8,180 nt of DNA from Pseudomonadota bacterium (GTDB taxonomy: Bacteria > Pseudomonadota > Gammaproteobacteria > Steroidobacterales > Steroidobacteraceae). The stretch spans positions 1-8,180 of the forward strand of contig JAEYXD010000251.1 in assembly GCA_023428645.1 (NCBI GenBank), in the 5' to 3' direction. The notes under the pieces were generated by a model. That model was given only the letters and a program-made list of their open reading frames with translations, was not told the DNA's origin and made no database searches. Below, piece after piece: positions 1 to 6,400 of the stretch. Both the position numbers and the translations under genes were made by a program. Position 1 is the first letter of the stretch, and the number at the start of each line of letters is the position of its first letter.

Positions 1-369
1 CTCGAATGAGCATCCGTTCAAAGCTCGTTCTGACTTGTTGAGCGATGCAGCAACATTCCCGGCAACAAACTCGAGCTGCGTGAAAGAAGTTCCGCGTGCA
101 CATCCGCGCTGGTCCACTCGCGCGCGCGTCGCGTAAGTCCGACACGCTTTGCATTCGTGCGTGGCAAAGTCGCTCCACCGATTGCGGGAAAAATTCTGAC
201 GCGCACTCAATCGAAGGACGAACCAATCGTTGATTGCTTCACGTAACGGTTAATTTTCCGGAACTTCGCGCGAGGTGAGGCGCGACGCGGAGGTCGGCAG
301 AATCGATTTTCGCCCGGCGCCCGGGCTCATGCGTTCTTTGAACAGGAAAGGTCGCGAGAGGAGATCGCC
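1..369. other. Upstream non-coding region with short inverted repeats
   Basis: I find no convincing gene here. A 62-codon frame on the minus strand (18-206) would start with GTG, has no Shine-Dalgarno sequence and resembles no family I know. The stretch holds several small symmetric elements: CAATC-GTT-GATTG at 224-236, further CAATCG copies at 208-213 and (inverted) 179-184, TCGCGC/GCGCGA at 266-271 and 280-285, an AATCGATT palindrome at 301-308, and GCCCGG-CGC-CCGGGC at 312-326. The last sits 43 nt before the lipoprotein start. A promoter for that lipoprotein should lie here; the best candidate (TTGATT at 230-235, TAATTT at 251-256, 15-nt spacer) is poor. Confidence 0.5.
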
Positions 370-591
370 ATGAAGCGATGGTTCCCGACGCTCTGTGCAT
401 TGTGTGCGTGGTGTGCGTTGTCCGGCTGCGTCACTACACCGAACACGAAAGCCTTGGTCACACCGATCGGCGCGGCCGGCTATCACACGTTCAAGCCCAA
501 GCAGCCGCCGCCGCGAGTTGCTCCTGACGATGTGAATCGGATCGCCGCCGCGGCGGCCGAGGAGAGCCGCCGCGAGCGCGACGAGCCTTAG
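370..591 (+). CDS. Small secreted lipoprotein, function unknown
   Basis: A 73-residue predicted lipoprotein. The N-terminus has basic residues (K2, R3), a hydrophobic stretch and a lipobox LSGC ending at C20, so signal peptidase II should cleave before C20. The next residue is Val rather than Asp, which in Enterobacteria favours outer-membrane sorting. The mature part is about 54 residues: a Thr/Pro-containing stretch, a GAAGYHTFKPKQPPP segment (35-48), then a charged, Ala-rich tail likely to be helical. The start is supported by AGGAG at 359-363, 6 nt upstream of ATG. The signal peptide has three further cysteines (C9, C12, C15), which is unusual. The gene converges with the MDR oxidoreductase gene and overlaps its stop codon. 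I do not recognise the family and assign no function. The lipoprotein call is fairly secure because start, SD and lipobox agree. Confidence 0.75.
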   Translation: MKRWFPTLCALCAWCALSGCVTTPNTKALVTPIGAAGYHTFKPKQPPPRVAPDDVNRIAAAAAEESRRERDEP

Positions 592-601
592 CCGAGGCTC
601 G
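582..601. terminator. Candidate bidirectional stem-loop over two convergent stops
   Basis: CGAGCCT (582-588) pairs perfectly with AGGCTCG (595-601) around a 6-nt loop. The loop and stem end contain both stop codons: TAG of the lipoprotein gene (589-591, +) and TAA of the oxidoreductase gene (588-590, -). Neither side has a T-run, so this is not a canonical intrinsic terminator. Its position between convergent genes is the main argument for a role. Confidence 0.35.
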
Positions 602-1724
602 GGTCGATCAAGTACTTCTCACCCGTGCTGAATTTGGAATACGAGCGCAGCACGTCCAGGTTCAGCGCCTCGCGCAGCGAGATGACCTTCGTGTAGTGGC
701 TCGCGAACGTCGTCTTCAATTCCGCCACGATGCGCTCGCGCATTCGTTGTGTCGCCTCTGCGCCGATCTTCTGCAGAAATGGCGTCAGCAGCCAGCCGCT
801 GACGCTCCACGCAAAGCCGAAACTGCGCGTGAGCTCGGTCGGGCCGCGATCCAGTCCGCCGTAGATGTAGACCTGCTTCGGCGAGTTCGAGCCATAGCGG
901 CTGTATTCCGTCAGCTTCGCCGCCGCGACGGCCTCCATGCACGTGAGGATCTGGCTCGCGAGCTTCCCGCCGCCGATCGCATCGAACGCGATGGTCGCGC
1001 CCGTCTCGGCGAGCGCCTGCGTGAGATCGTCCATGAAGCTCGGCAGCGAGGAGTTGCAGACGTGCCGTGCGCCGAGGCCGCGCAGCAATTGCTCCTGCTC
1101 GGGTTTGCGCACGATGTTCACGAGCTGGATCCCGTCCTGCAAGCAGATGCGATTGAGCATTTGACCAAGGTTCGAAGCGGCGGCCGTGTGGACGAGCGCG
1201 GTGTGACCTTCGCGTCGCATCGTTTCGACCATGCTGAGCGCGGTCAGCGGATTGACGAAACAAGACGCGCCTTCGGCGGGCTTCGTGCCGGCGGGCAGCG
1301 GCAACGCCTGCGCGGCCTTGAGCTTGCGGTACTGTGTGTACATCGCGCCACCCATCATCGCGACGGTCTTGCCGAGTAGTGCCTGTGCCGCGGGCGACGC
1401 GCCGGCTTTCACGACGACCCCGGCGCCTTCGTTACCGACGGGCATCGGCTGGTCGATGCGAGCGGCCACCATGCGCAGGAGCTTCGGCGGAATCGTCGCG
1501 CCGATGACGGGATTCTCGGGTGTGCCGAGCTGCTTCGCGGTGCTCATGTCCGCGACGCCGGTCAACAGCCCGAGATCCGAGGGGTTGATGGGCGTCGCCT
1601 CTACTCGGACGATGATTTCATCGGCCGCCGGCTCCTCGACGGGCACGTGCGCGAGCGAGAGCTCGAGCTCGCCGCTGCTCTTCATCAGCGAGCGCAGTTG
1701 TAGCGCGGTGGATACGGTCGTCAT
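588..1724 (-). CDS. Non-zinc MDR oxidoreductase (quinone/enoyl reductase-like)
   Basis: A 378-residue member of the medium-chain dehydrogenase/reductase superfamily, expected to be a cytoplasmic NAD(P)H-dependent reductase. Visible marks are the N-terminal GroES-like catalytic domain with the INPSDLG motif (46-52), GNEGAGVVVKAG (98-109, the place of the GHE motif in zinc alcohol dehydrogenases but with Asn for His), NPLTAL (158-163) typical of quinone and enoyl reductases, a degenerate nucleotide-binding loop HTAAASNLGQML (179-190), and FDAIGGG (247-253). The structural-zinc cysteine cluster is absent, so the name zinc-binding dehydrogenase would be misleading. Length is slightly above the usual 320-340. 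ATG is preceded by GAGGAG (1731-1736) with 6-nt spacing. It lies 79 nt downstream of the M20D gene on the same strand and may be co-transcribed with it. The substrate cannot be told from sequence. Confidence 0.85.
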   Translation of the reverse strand: MTTVSTALQLRSLMKSSGELELSLAHVPVEEPAADEIIVRVEATPINPSDLGLLTGVADMSTAKQLGTPENPVIGATIPPKLLRMVAARIDQPMPVGNEGAGVVVKAGASPAAQALLGKTVAMMGGAMYTQYRKLKAAQALPLPAGTKPAEGASCFVNPLTALSMVETMRREGHTALVHTAAASNLGQMLNRICLQDGIQLVNIVRKPEQEQLLRGLGARHVCNSSLPSFMDDLTQALAETGATIAFDAIGGGKLASQILTCMEAVAAAKLTEYSRYGSNSPKQVYIYGGLDRGPTELTRSFGFAWSVSGWLLTPFLQKIGAEATQRMRERIVAELKTTFASHYTKVISLREALNLDVLRSYSKFSTGEKYLIDPSLG

Positions 1725-1745
1725 AGCGATCTCCTCGAATGGCGT

Positions 1746-1762
1746 CGCTCCCTTGCGGAGCG
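1746..1762 (-). other. Intercistronic hairpin upstream of the MDR gene
   Basis: A perfect 6-bp inverted repeat, CGCTCC (1746-1751) and GGAGCG (1757-1762), with a 5-nt loop, lies 9 nt upstream of the oxidoreductase SD as transcribed. There is no T-run. It could influence read-through or mRNA processing, or be chance in GC-rich DNA. Confidence 0.25.
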
Positions 1763-1787
1763 GTGTTCAGCTTCGGACTCAGCCGCG

Positions 1788-1801
1788 GGAGGGCAGCCTC
1801 C
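1788..1801 (-). terminator. Candidate hairpin just after the M20D stop codon
   Basis: GGAGG (1788-1792) and CCTCC (1797-1801) form a perfect 5-bp stem with a 4-nt loop, starting 2 nt after the M20D stop codon (TAG, 1804-1806 on the minus strand). It is GC-rich but lacks a T-run, so at best it is a weak or factor-dependent terminator. Confidence 0.25.
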
Positions 1802-1803
1802 AC

Positions 1804-3111
1804 CTACGGGCGAGATGATTGAAGGTAATCCACACCCACGGCCAGCAACGCGCGGACCCCGGTGATCAATCCCGCCTCGTCCACATAGAACAGCGGTGAA
1901 TGATTGAACGGCACCGTTGCGGCATCGCGATCCGGCGGCGTGACGCCCACCCAGAAGAACAGGGACGGCGCATGTTGTCCGTAATACGAGAAATCCTCGG
2001 CCGTCGTCTGCAGGCTGATCGTACGCACGTTTTTCTTGCCCGCCGCACGCTCCAAGGCGGGCAGCGCACGCCGCGTGAGCTCGGCATCGTTGATCACGGG
2101 CGGATTCGGCCGATCACTGATCGTGAGCTGCGCCGTCGCACCGCTCGCTGCCGCGGTGTTCGTCACGGTGCGCTCCAAGCGGCGGATGACCTCGTCGCGC
2201 ATGGTCTTGTCGAACGTGCGAATGGTGCCGACGAGCTCCACCGAGTCCGGAATGATGTTGTAGCGAATGCCGCCCTTGATCGCACCGACGCTGACGACGC
2301 TCGGTGTGTCGGTGATATCGACTTGCCGGCTCACGATCGTCTGCACGCCATTGATGATCTGTGCGGCCGCGACGATCGGATCCACGCCTCCCCACGGATT
2401 GGCGCCATGCGTCTGCCGCCCGTTCACGACGATCTGAAAGCGATCGGACCCGGCCATCATCGGTCCGCTGCGATAGCCGATCACGCCGGTCGGCAGCGAC
2501 GCGATGACGTGCAAACCGAAGACGGCCTCGGGCTTTGCGATGTCGAACAATCCTTCGGCGAGCATGCGGCTCGCGCCGCCGGTCTCGCCCTCCGGCGCAC
2601 CTTCTTCCGCCGGTTGAAAAATGAACAAGATCTGTCCCGGCAACTTCTCGCGCATGCCCGCGAGCACCTCGGCGACACCGAGCAGAATCGCGACGTGCGC
2701 GTCGTGACCGCACGCGTGCATGACGCCGACGGTCTCGCCGCGATATTCCGCTTTCGCCACCGATTTGAACGGCAGGTCGACCTGCTCCGTCACGGGCAAT
2801 GCATCCATGTCGGCGCGCAATGCGATCGTCGGGCCGGGCAGTCCGCCCCGCAGCACGGCTGCGACGCCCGTGAGGCCGATGCCTGTCTTGACCTCGAGCT
2901 TCAGTGCGCGCAGGTGCTTCGCCACGATCCCGGCCGTCCGCACCTCGCGGTTGCTGAGCTCCGGGTGCTGATGAATGTCGCGCCGCCATTCGATGACCTT
3001 CGGTTCGATGCGCCGCGCGGCGGAATCGAGCTCGTTCTCTGCAATGCTGGACATCGCGGCGTTCGCGAACGCGAGCAACAGAATGAACCCGGCGACGGCA
3101 TGCTGCTTCAT
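1804..3111 (-). CDS. Exported M20D amidohydrolase (N-acyl amino acid hydrolase-like)
   Basis: A 435-residue metallo-amidohydrolase of peptidase family M20, subfamily D (hippurate hydrolase, indole-acetyl-amino-acid hydrolase ILL2, bacterial aminoacylases). These enzymes hydrolyse the amide bond of N-acyl amino acids. Motifs in order: RRDIHQHPELS (43-53), ALRADMDALPV (97-107), HACGHDAH (132-139), QPAEEG (166-171), GLHV (199-202), HGANPW in the dimerisation/lid domain (235-240), AEDFSYY (371-377) and FNHSP (402-406). By analogy with ILL2, the metal ligands are C134, H136, E170, H201 and H404, with E169 the catalytic base; all are present. The first 20 or so residues (K2, then a hydrophobic core ending in AFANA) look like a Sec signal peptide, so a periplasmic location is predicted. 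Most M20D enzymes I know of are cytoplasmic. A strong SD, GGAGGA (3117-3122), sits 5 nt before ATG. The acyl and amino acid specificity is unknown. Confidence 0.92.
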   Translation of the reverse strand: MKQHAVAGFILLLAFANAAMSSIAENELDSAARRIEPKVIEWRRDIHQHPELSNREVRTAGIVAKHLRALKLEVKTGIGLTGVAAVLRGGLPGPTIALRADMDALPVTEQVDLPFKSVAKAEYRGETVGVMHACGHDAHVAILLGVAEVLAGMREKLPGQILFIFQPAEEGAPEGETGGASRMLAEGLFDIAKPEAVFGLHVIASLPTGVIGYRSGPMMAGSDRFQIVVNGRQTHGANPWGGVDPIVAAAQIINGVQTIVSRQVDITDTPSVVSVGAIKGGIRYNIIPDSVELVGTIRTFDKTMRDEVIRRLERTVTNTAAASGATAQLTISDRPNPPVINDAELTRRALPALERAAGKKNVRTISLQTTAEDFSYYGQHAPSLFFWVGVTPPDRDAATVPFNHSPLFYVDEAGLITGVRALLAVGVDYLQSSRP

Positions 3112-3124
3112 CTCGTTCCTCCAA

Positions 3125-3150
3125 TGGCGCTCGCCGGCAGTGTAGCGCCA
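3125..3150. promoter_or_regulatory. Operator-like inverted repeat around an M20D -10 candidate
   Basis: TGGCGCT (3125-3131) and AGCGCCA (3144-3150) form a perfect 7-bp inverted repeat with a 12-nt spacer, arms centred 19 bp apart. Between the arms, overlapping the distal one by a base, the minus strand reads TACACT (3139-3144), a 4/6 match to the -10 consensus 27 nt before the M20D start. I see no matching -35 box. It could be a repressor site or a leader hairpin. Confidence 0.3.
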
Positions 3151-3165
3151 GTCGCCGCGGTTCTC

Positions 3166-3194
3166 TTGCCTTCGTTCCCGAGATCACTTACACC
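3166..3194 (+). promoter_or_regulatory. Weak sigma70-like promoter candidate for the copper/heme fusion gene
   Basis: TTGCCT (3166-3171) and TACACC (3189-3194) are separated by 17 nt. The matches are 4/6 and 3/6, so support is weak. It would give a leader of roughly 90 nt that includes a 6-bp hairpin GACACC-TCG-GGTGTC (3217-3231). Confidence 0.2.
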
Positions 3195-3289
3195 TGCGGC
3201 ATTCGACGACGATGCGGACACCTCGGGTGTCGGCGCTCGGCCCCGGCCGTGAATGAAATCCTGGTTTCAAATCGCTCAAAGGCCAGATC

Positions 3290-5014
3290 ATGAAACGCAG
3301 CATCCAAGTCGCCCTTGCGCCGCTCCTGCTGTCGCTCGGCACGGCCGCCCTCGCCCTCGCGCCCGGGGAACGTGTCGACGATTTCCGCTTGACCGATCAT
3401 CACGGCAAGTCGCACGCACTGTATTACCTCTCCGATCACAAGGCGGTCGTGCTCTACGTGCAGCAAAACGGCTGCGAGGCAGCGGCCCGGGACATCGAAC
3501 GACTGAATGCGCTCGATCAGCGCTACGGCGACAAGGGCGTCGCGATCGTGATGCTGAACCCGAGCGCAAACGACACGCGCGAGAACGTAACGAGCGAGAT
3601 GGCGCGCCTCGGTACGTCCATTCCCGTCCTGCTCGATCCGCTGCAATTGATCGGCGAGTCGCTCGATGCGAAGCGTGCGGGGGAAGCGCTCGTCATCGAC
3701 CCCAGCGGTTGGAAGCTCGCCTATCGAGGCCCGCTCGACGATGTGACGCCTGTCTTGGATGCCACGTTAGCCGGCGGCACGATCGCCGCGGCCGCGAGGA
3801 AAGTGCGCGGCTGCAAGATCAAGCTGCGCGAACACGATCGGCACCGCGCGCACGCCAGAATCTCCTATGAGAAAACGATCGCGCCGCTGCTGCTCGACAA
3901 GTGCGTTGCGTGCCATCGATCCGGTGGCATCGGGCCGTGGCAGATGAGCAGCTATCAGATGATCAAGGGCTTCGCGCCCATGATTCGTGAAGTCGTGCGT
4001 ACGCAGCGCATGCCTCCATGGCATGCCGATCCGCACCACGGCACGTTCAGCAACGATCGAAGCCTGACGGCAGAGCAAACGAAGGCGCTGGTGCATTGGA
4101 TCGAAGCCGGTGCGCCGCGCGGCAAAGGCAGCGATCCCCTGACCGCCGACCCGAGACAGTGGCCGACGTGGCACCTGGGTCCACCAGACCTGATCGTCGA
4201 GATTCCCGCGTTCGACGTGCCGGCCACCGGCACGATTGCCTACCAGCAACGCACCGTCAAGAATCCCCTGGGACGCGATGTGTGGCTGCGCGCGATCGAC
4301 GTGAGCCCGACCCATCGCAGCGTCGTCCATCACATTCTGAGCGGTACGACGGGCGAACGCTCCGCGAGCCCGCTCGCCCAGCTCGAAGCGACGACCGCGC
4401 TGGGCGTGTACGTCCCCGGCGATGTTCCGCACGAGCTGCCCGAGAACACCGGCGTGTTCATCCCGAAAGGCGCGGATTTCACGTTCCAGATCCACTACAC
4501 CGCGGACGGCAAGGCCAAGCAGGAGGTCACGCGCGTGGGGCTGTATTTCGCCAAGGCAACGCCGACGTATCCGCTGCGCAACACCGTGCTCATCGATACG
4601 CGCTTGAAGATTCCCGCGCTCGCGAAAGAGCACGACGCCTCCGTCACTCGGCAGATCACGCGCGATACGTTGATCTACACCTTGATGGCGCACTCGCACG
4701 TCCGCGGCCGCTCGGCGCAGTTCGTCGCGATCTATCCCGATGGCAAGGAAGAAGTGCTGCTGTCGGTCCCCCACTACGATTTCAATTGGCAGACGAGCTA
4801 TGAGCTCGCGCAGCCGAAGCTCCTGCCGAAGGGCTCGCGCCTCGTGTACAGCTCGACGTATGACAATTCGCGGCAGAACAAGGCGAACCCCGACCCGAAC
4901 AGCGAGGTTCGCTGGGGAGAGCAAACGTGGGAAGAAATGCTCTACGGCGACGTTCGCTTCCGCTACGTCGATGAGACGACCGACCCACGGATGAGCGCAA
5001 CGGCAGCGAACTGA
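3290..5014 (+). CDS. Exported redoxin / cytochrome c / PHM-type copper monooxygenase fusion
   Basis: A 574-residue three-part protein. Residues 1-24 are a Sec signal peptide ending ALALA. Residues 25-165 resemble a redoxin (AhpC/TSA-like thioredoxin fold): VLYVQQNGC at 54-62, VIDPSGWKLAYRGPLDD at 135-151, and a second cysteine in RGCKI (C175). There is no CXXC. Residues 190-275 carry a heme c site, CVACH (C205, C208, H209), with M241 of RMPPWHADP the likely axial ligand. Residues 295-565 look like the two-lobed core of peptidylglycine alpha-hydroxylating and dopamine beta-monooxygenases: HH (347-348) and H402 fit the CuH site, while HSH (H468, H470) and M550 in WEEM fit CuM. Spacings resemble those of rat PHM (107/108, 172, 242/244, 314). 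The enzyme probably hydroxylates an aliphatic carbon in the periplasm, with the heme passing electrons; the substrate is unknown. SD AAAGG (3278-3282) is 7 nt from ATG. Confidence 0.88.
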   Translation: MKRSIQVALAPLLLSLGTAALALAPGERVDDFRLTDHHGKSHALYYLSDHKAVVLYVQQNGCEAAARDIERLNALDQRYGDKGVAIVMLNPSANDTRENVTSEMARLGTSIPVLLDPLQLIGESLDAKRAGEALVIDPSGWKLAYRGPLDDVTPVLDATLAGGTIAAAARKVRGCKIKLREHDRHRAHARISYEKTIAPLLLDKCVACHRSGGIGPWQMSSYQMIKGFAPMIREVVRTQRMPPWHADPHHGTFSNDRSLTAEQTKALVHWIEAGAPRGKGSDPLTADPRQWPTWHLGPPDLIVEIPAFDVPATGTIAYQQRTVKNPLGRDVWLRAIDVSPTHRSVVHHILSGTTGERSASPLAQLEATTALGVYVPGDVPHELPENTGVFIPKGADFTFQIHYTADGKAKQEVTRVGLYFAKATPTYPLRNTVLIDTRLKIPALAKEHDASVTRQITRDTLIYTLMAHSHVRGRSAQFVAIYPDGKEEVLLSVPHYDFNWQTSYELAQPKLLPKGSRLVYSSTYDNSRQNKANPDPNSEVRWGEQTWEEMLYGDVRFRYVDETTDPRMSATAAN

Positions 5015-5042
5015 GACGCGCGGCACGTGCCCGCCGAGCGTC
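5015..5042. terminator. Candidate stem-loop between convergent genes
   Basis: The 26-nt gap between two convergent stop codons is almost entirely symmetric. GACGC (5015-5019) and GCGTC (5038-5042) form an outer stem, and inside lies the 10-bp palindrome GGCACGTGCC (5022-5031). The element starts right after one stop codon and runs into the other. It has no T-run, so termination is inferred from position only. Confidence 0.35.
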
Positions 5043-6300
5043 AGAGCTGATCGTGCACTTGATAGGCGAACCAATCGAAGATGCGCGATCGCAGCGGACG
5101 CTTGCGCCAGCGGTCCAGCGACAACTCGTGACTGCGCCGCAGATCCGCTTCGAACGCCGCCTTCAGCGCCTCCGCCGTCGCCGCGTCGCGAATGCCGATG
5201 CCGACCTCCTCGTTCAGCGCAAGCGAGCGCGCGTCGAAGTTCGTCGAGCCGATATGCGACCAGATGCCATCGACGATCACGATCTTCTGATGAATGAGCG
5301 TCGGCTCGAACTCATACAGCCGCACGCCCGCTGCCAGCAGCCGCGCGTACAAGTAGCAGCCGGCGCGCCGCACGAACGGACTGTCGGTGTGCTTGCCCGG
5401 CACCATCAAGTGCACCGCGACACCGCGCCGGACCATCATCGCGAACAAGTCGCACACACCGTCATCGGGCGCGAAATAGGGATTCTGAATGATGACCTCG
5501 CGCCGCGCGCTGGCGATCGCGAGCGTATACAGCAACGACACGGCGGAGATCGCTTCGCCGGCGGTGCTGCTCACGACGTGGGCATCGCAGTTGCCGACCG
5601 CGTCGAGCCGCGGAAAACACGCCGCTCCGCCCGGCACGCATTTCGATTCTTCGAGCCAGTTCTCGACGAACACGGATTGCAGCTCGCGCACGACGGGGCC
5701 TTCGACACGCACGGCGGTATCGCGCCAGTGGTCCCGGTCCTCGCCATCGCCGAGCCACTGATCGGCAATGCCGTGCCCGAACGTGTAGCCGATCGAACCA
5801 TCGACGATCAGCAGCTTGCGATGCGTGCGGTGATTGAAGCGCCGCAGATTCCACCAGCGCGGGCGGCAGTACAGCGAGACCTGGACGCCCGCCTCCCGCA
5901 AGGCCGCAAGCGCCGCCGTGTCCGCGCTCGAGCCTCCCATCGCATCGATCAGCAGACGCACCGTCACGCCCTCGCGCGCCTTGCGCCCGAGCAGTGAGAC
6001 GAAGCGGCGCTCGAGCTCGCCCTTCGTCCACACGAAAGTCTCCAGGTGAATCGTGCGGCGAGCAGCCTCGATGTCGCGTTCCATCGCCGGATACAACGCG
6101 CCGTTCTGGAAAATCTGGCAGGCGTTGCCCGTCTCGACCGCCGCGCCGGTGATGCCCGCGAGGGTCTGCAGATCGTCAGCGAGATTCGGCAGCTCGTCGG
6201 GGTCGAGCGTGAGATAGGGTGTGCCGCTGCGATTCTTGAGCAGGAAATATACCGTGGCGGCGCCGAGACCCGCGATGAACCACAACAGCTGTGCCAACAC
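5041..6300 (-). CDS. Cardiolipin synthase-like phospholipase D family protein
   Basis: A 419-residue phospholipase D superfamily protein with two HKD motifs. The first is HRKLLIVD (H160, K162, D167) within NHRTHRKLLIVDG, the second HQKIVIVD (H337, K339, D344), each followed by the expected Gly-rich segment (GYTFGHGIAD; HIGSTNFD). The two histidines form a phosphatidyl-enzyme and transfer the phosphatidyl group, in cardiolipin synthases to a second phospholipid. Residues 1-21 are one hydrophobic segment, presumably a membrane anchor; E. coli ClsA has two such helices and ClsB none. Length is close to ClsB (413). The start is GTG at 6298-6300: an in-frame TAA (6310-6312) lies just upstream, and AAGGAT (6307-6312) is a suitable SD. 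TTG at codon 2 is the only nearby alternative. Lipid substrates and ClsB-type versus ClsC-type activity cannot be settled here. Confidence 0.88.
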   Translation of the reverse strand: MLAQLLWFIAGLGAATVYFLLKNRSGTPYLTLDPDELPNLADDLQTLAGITGAAVETGNACQIFQNGALYPAMERDIEAARRTIHLETFVWTKGELERRFVSLLGRKAREGVTVRLLIDAMGGSSADTAALAALREAGVQVSLYCRPRWWNLRRFNHRTHRKLLIVDGSIGYTFGHGIADQWLGDGEDRDHWRDTAVRVEGPVVRELQSVFVENWLEESKCVPGGAACFPRLDAVGNCDAHVVSSTAGEAISAVSLLYTLAIASARREVIIQNPYFAPDDGVCDLFAMMVRRGVAVHLMVPGKHTDSPFVRRAGCYLYARLLAAGVRLYEFEPTLIHQKIVIVDGIWSHIGSTNFDARSLALNEEVGIGIRDAATAEALKAAFEADLRRSHELSLDRWRKRPLRSRIFDWFAYQVHDQL

Positions 6301-6365
6301 GGCCCATCCTTATCGTTGTGCGTCGACCGTCGAACTCCGACGTTACGTATGAGCCCCGCCATAAG

Positions 6366-6394
6366 TTCAGTCGCGCCGCGTTGTCTCGCATAAT
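6366..6394 (+). promoter_or_regulatory. Promoter placed for a leaderless amidase transcript
   Basis: CATAAT (6389-6394) matches the -10 consensus at 5 of 6 positions. Only 6 nt separate it from the amidase ATG at 6401, so transcription would start at or next to the A of the start codon. A weak -35 candidate, TTCAGT (6366-6371, 3/6), is 17 nt upstream. The preceding 20 nt contain no purine-rich SD. Confidence 0.45.
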
Positions 6395-6400
6395 CCCGCC

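Noticed and set aside
18..206. 62-codon frame on the minus strand in the first intergenic region
   Set aside because: GTG start, no Shine-Dalgarno sequence, no recognisable motif, and unremarkable length for GC-rich DNA. It cannot be excluded but has no positive support.
588..1724. Zinc-dependent alcohol dehydrogenase
   Set aside because: The structural-zinc cysteine cluster is missing and the GHE motif reads GNE, so a zinc-independent reductase is the better call.
358..1736. Nearly identical start contexts GAGGAGATCGCYATGA at 358-373 (+) and 1721-1736 (-), which form a long-range inverted repeat
   Set aside because: Both are simply good SD sequences with 6-nt spacing before ATG. No similarity extends beyond them, so a mobile or duplicated boundary is not supported.
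1900..3252. 450-codon open frame on the plus strand
   Set aside because: It lies antisense to the M20D gene, whose protein has every catalytic motif. The translation is Arg/His/Asp-rich with no recognisable domain, as expected for a shadow frame in GC-rich DNA.
3767..5074. 435-codon open frame on the minus strand
   Set aside because: It is antisense to the copper/heme fusion gene and its translation is low-complexity and Arg-rich without motifs.
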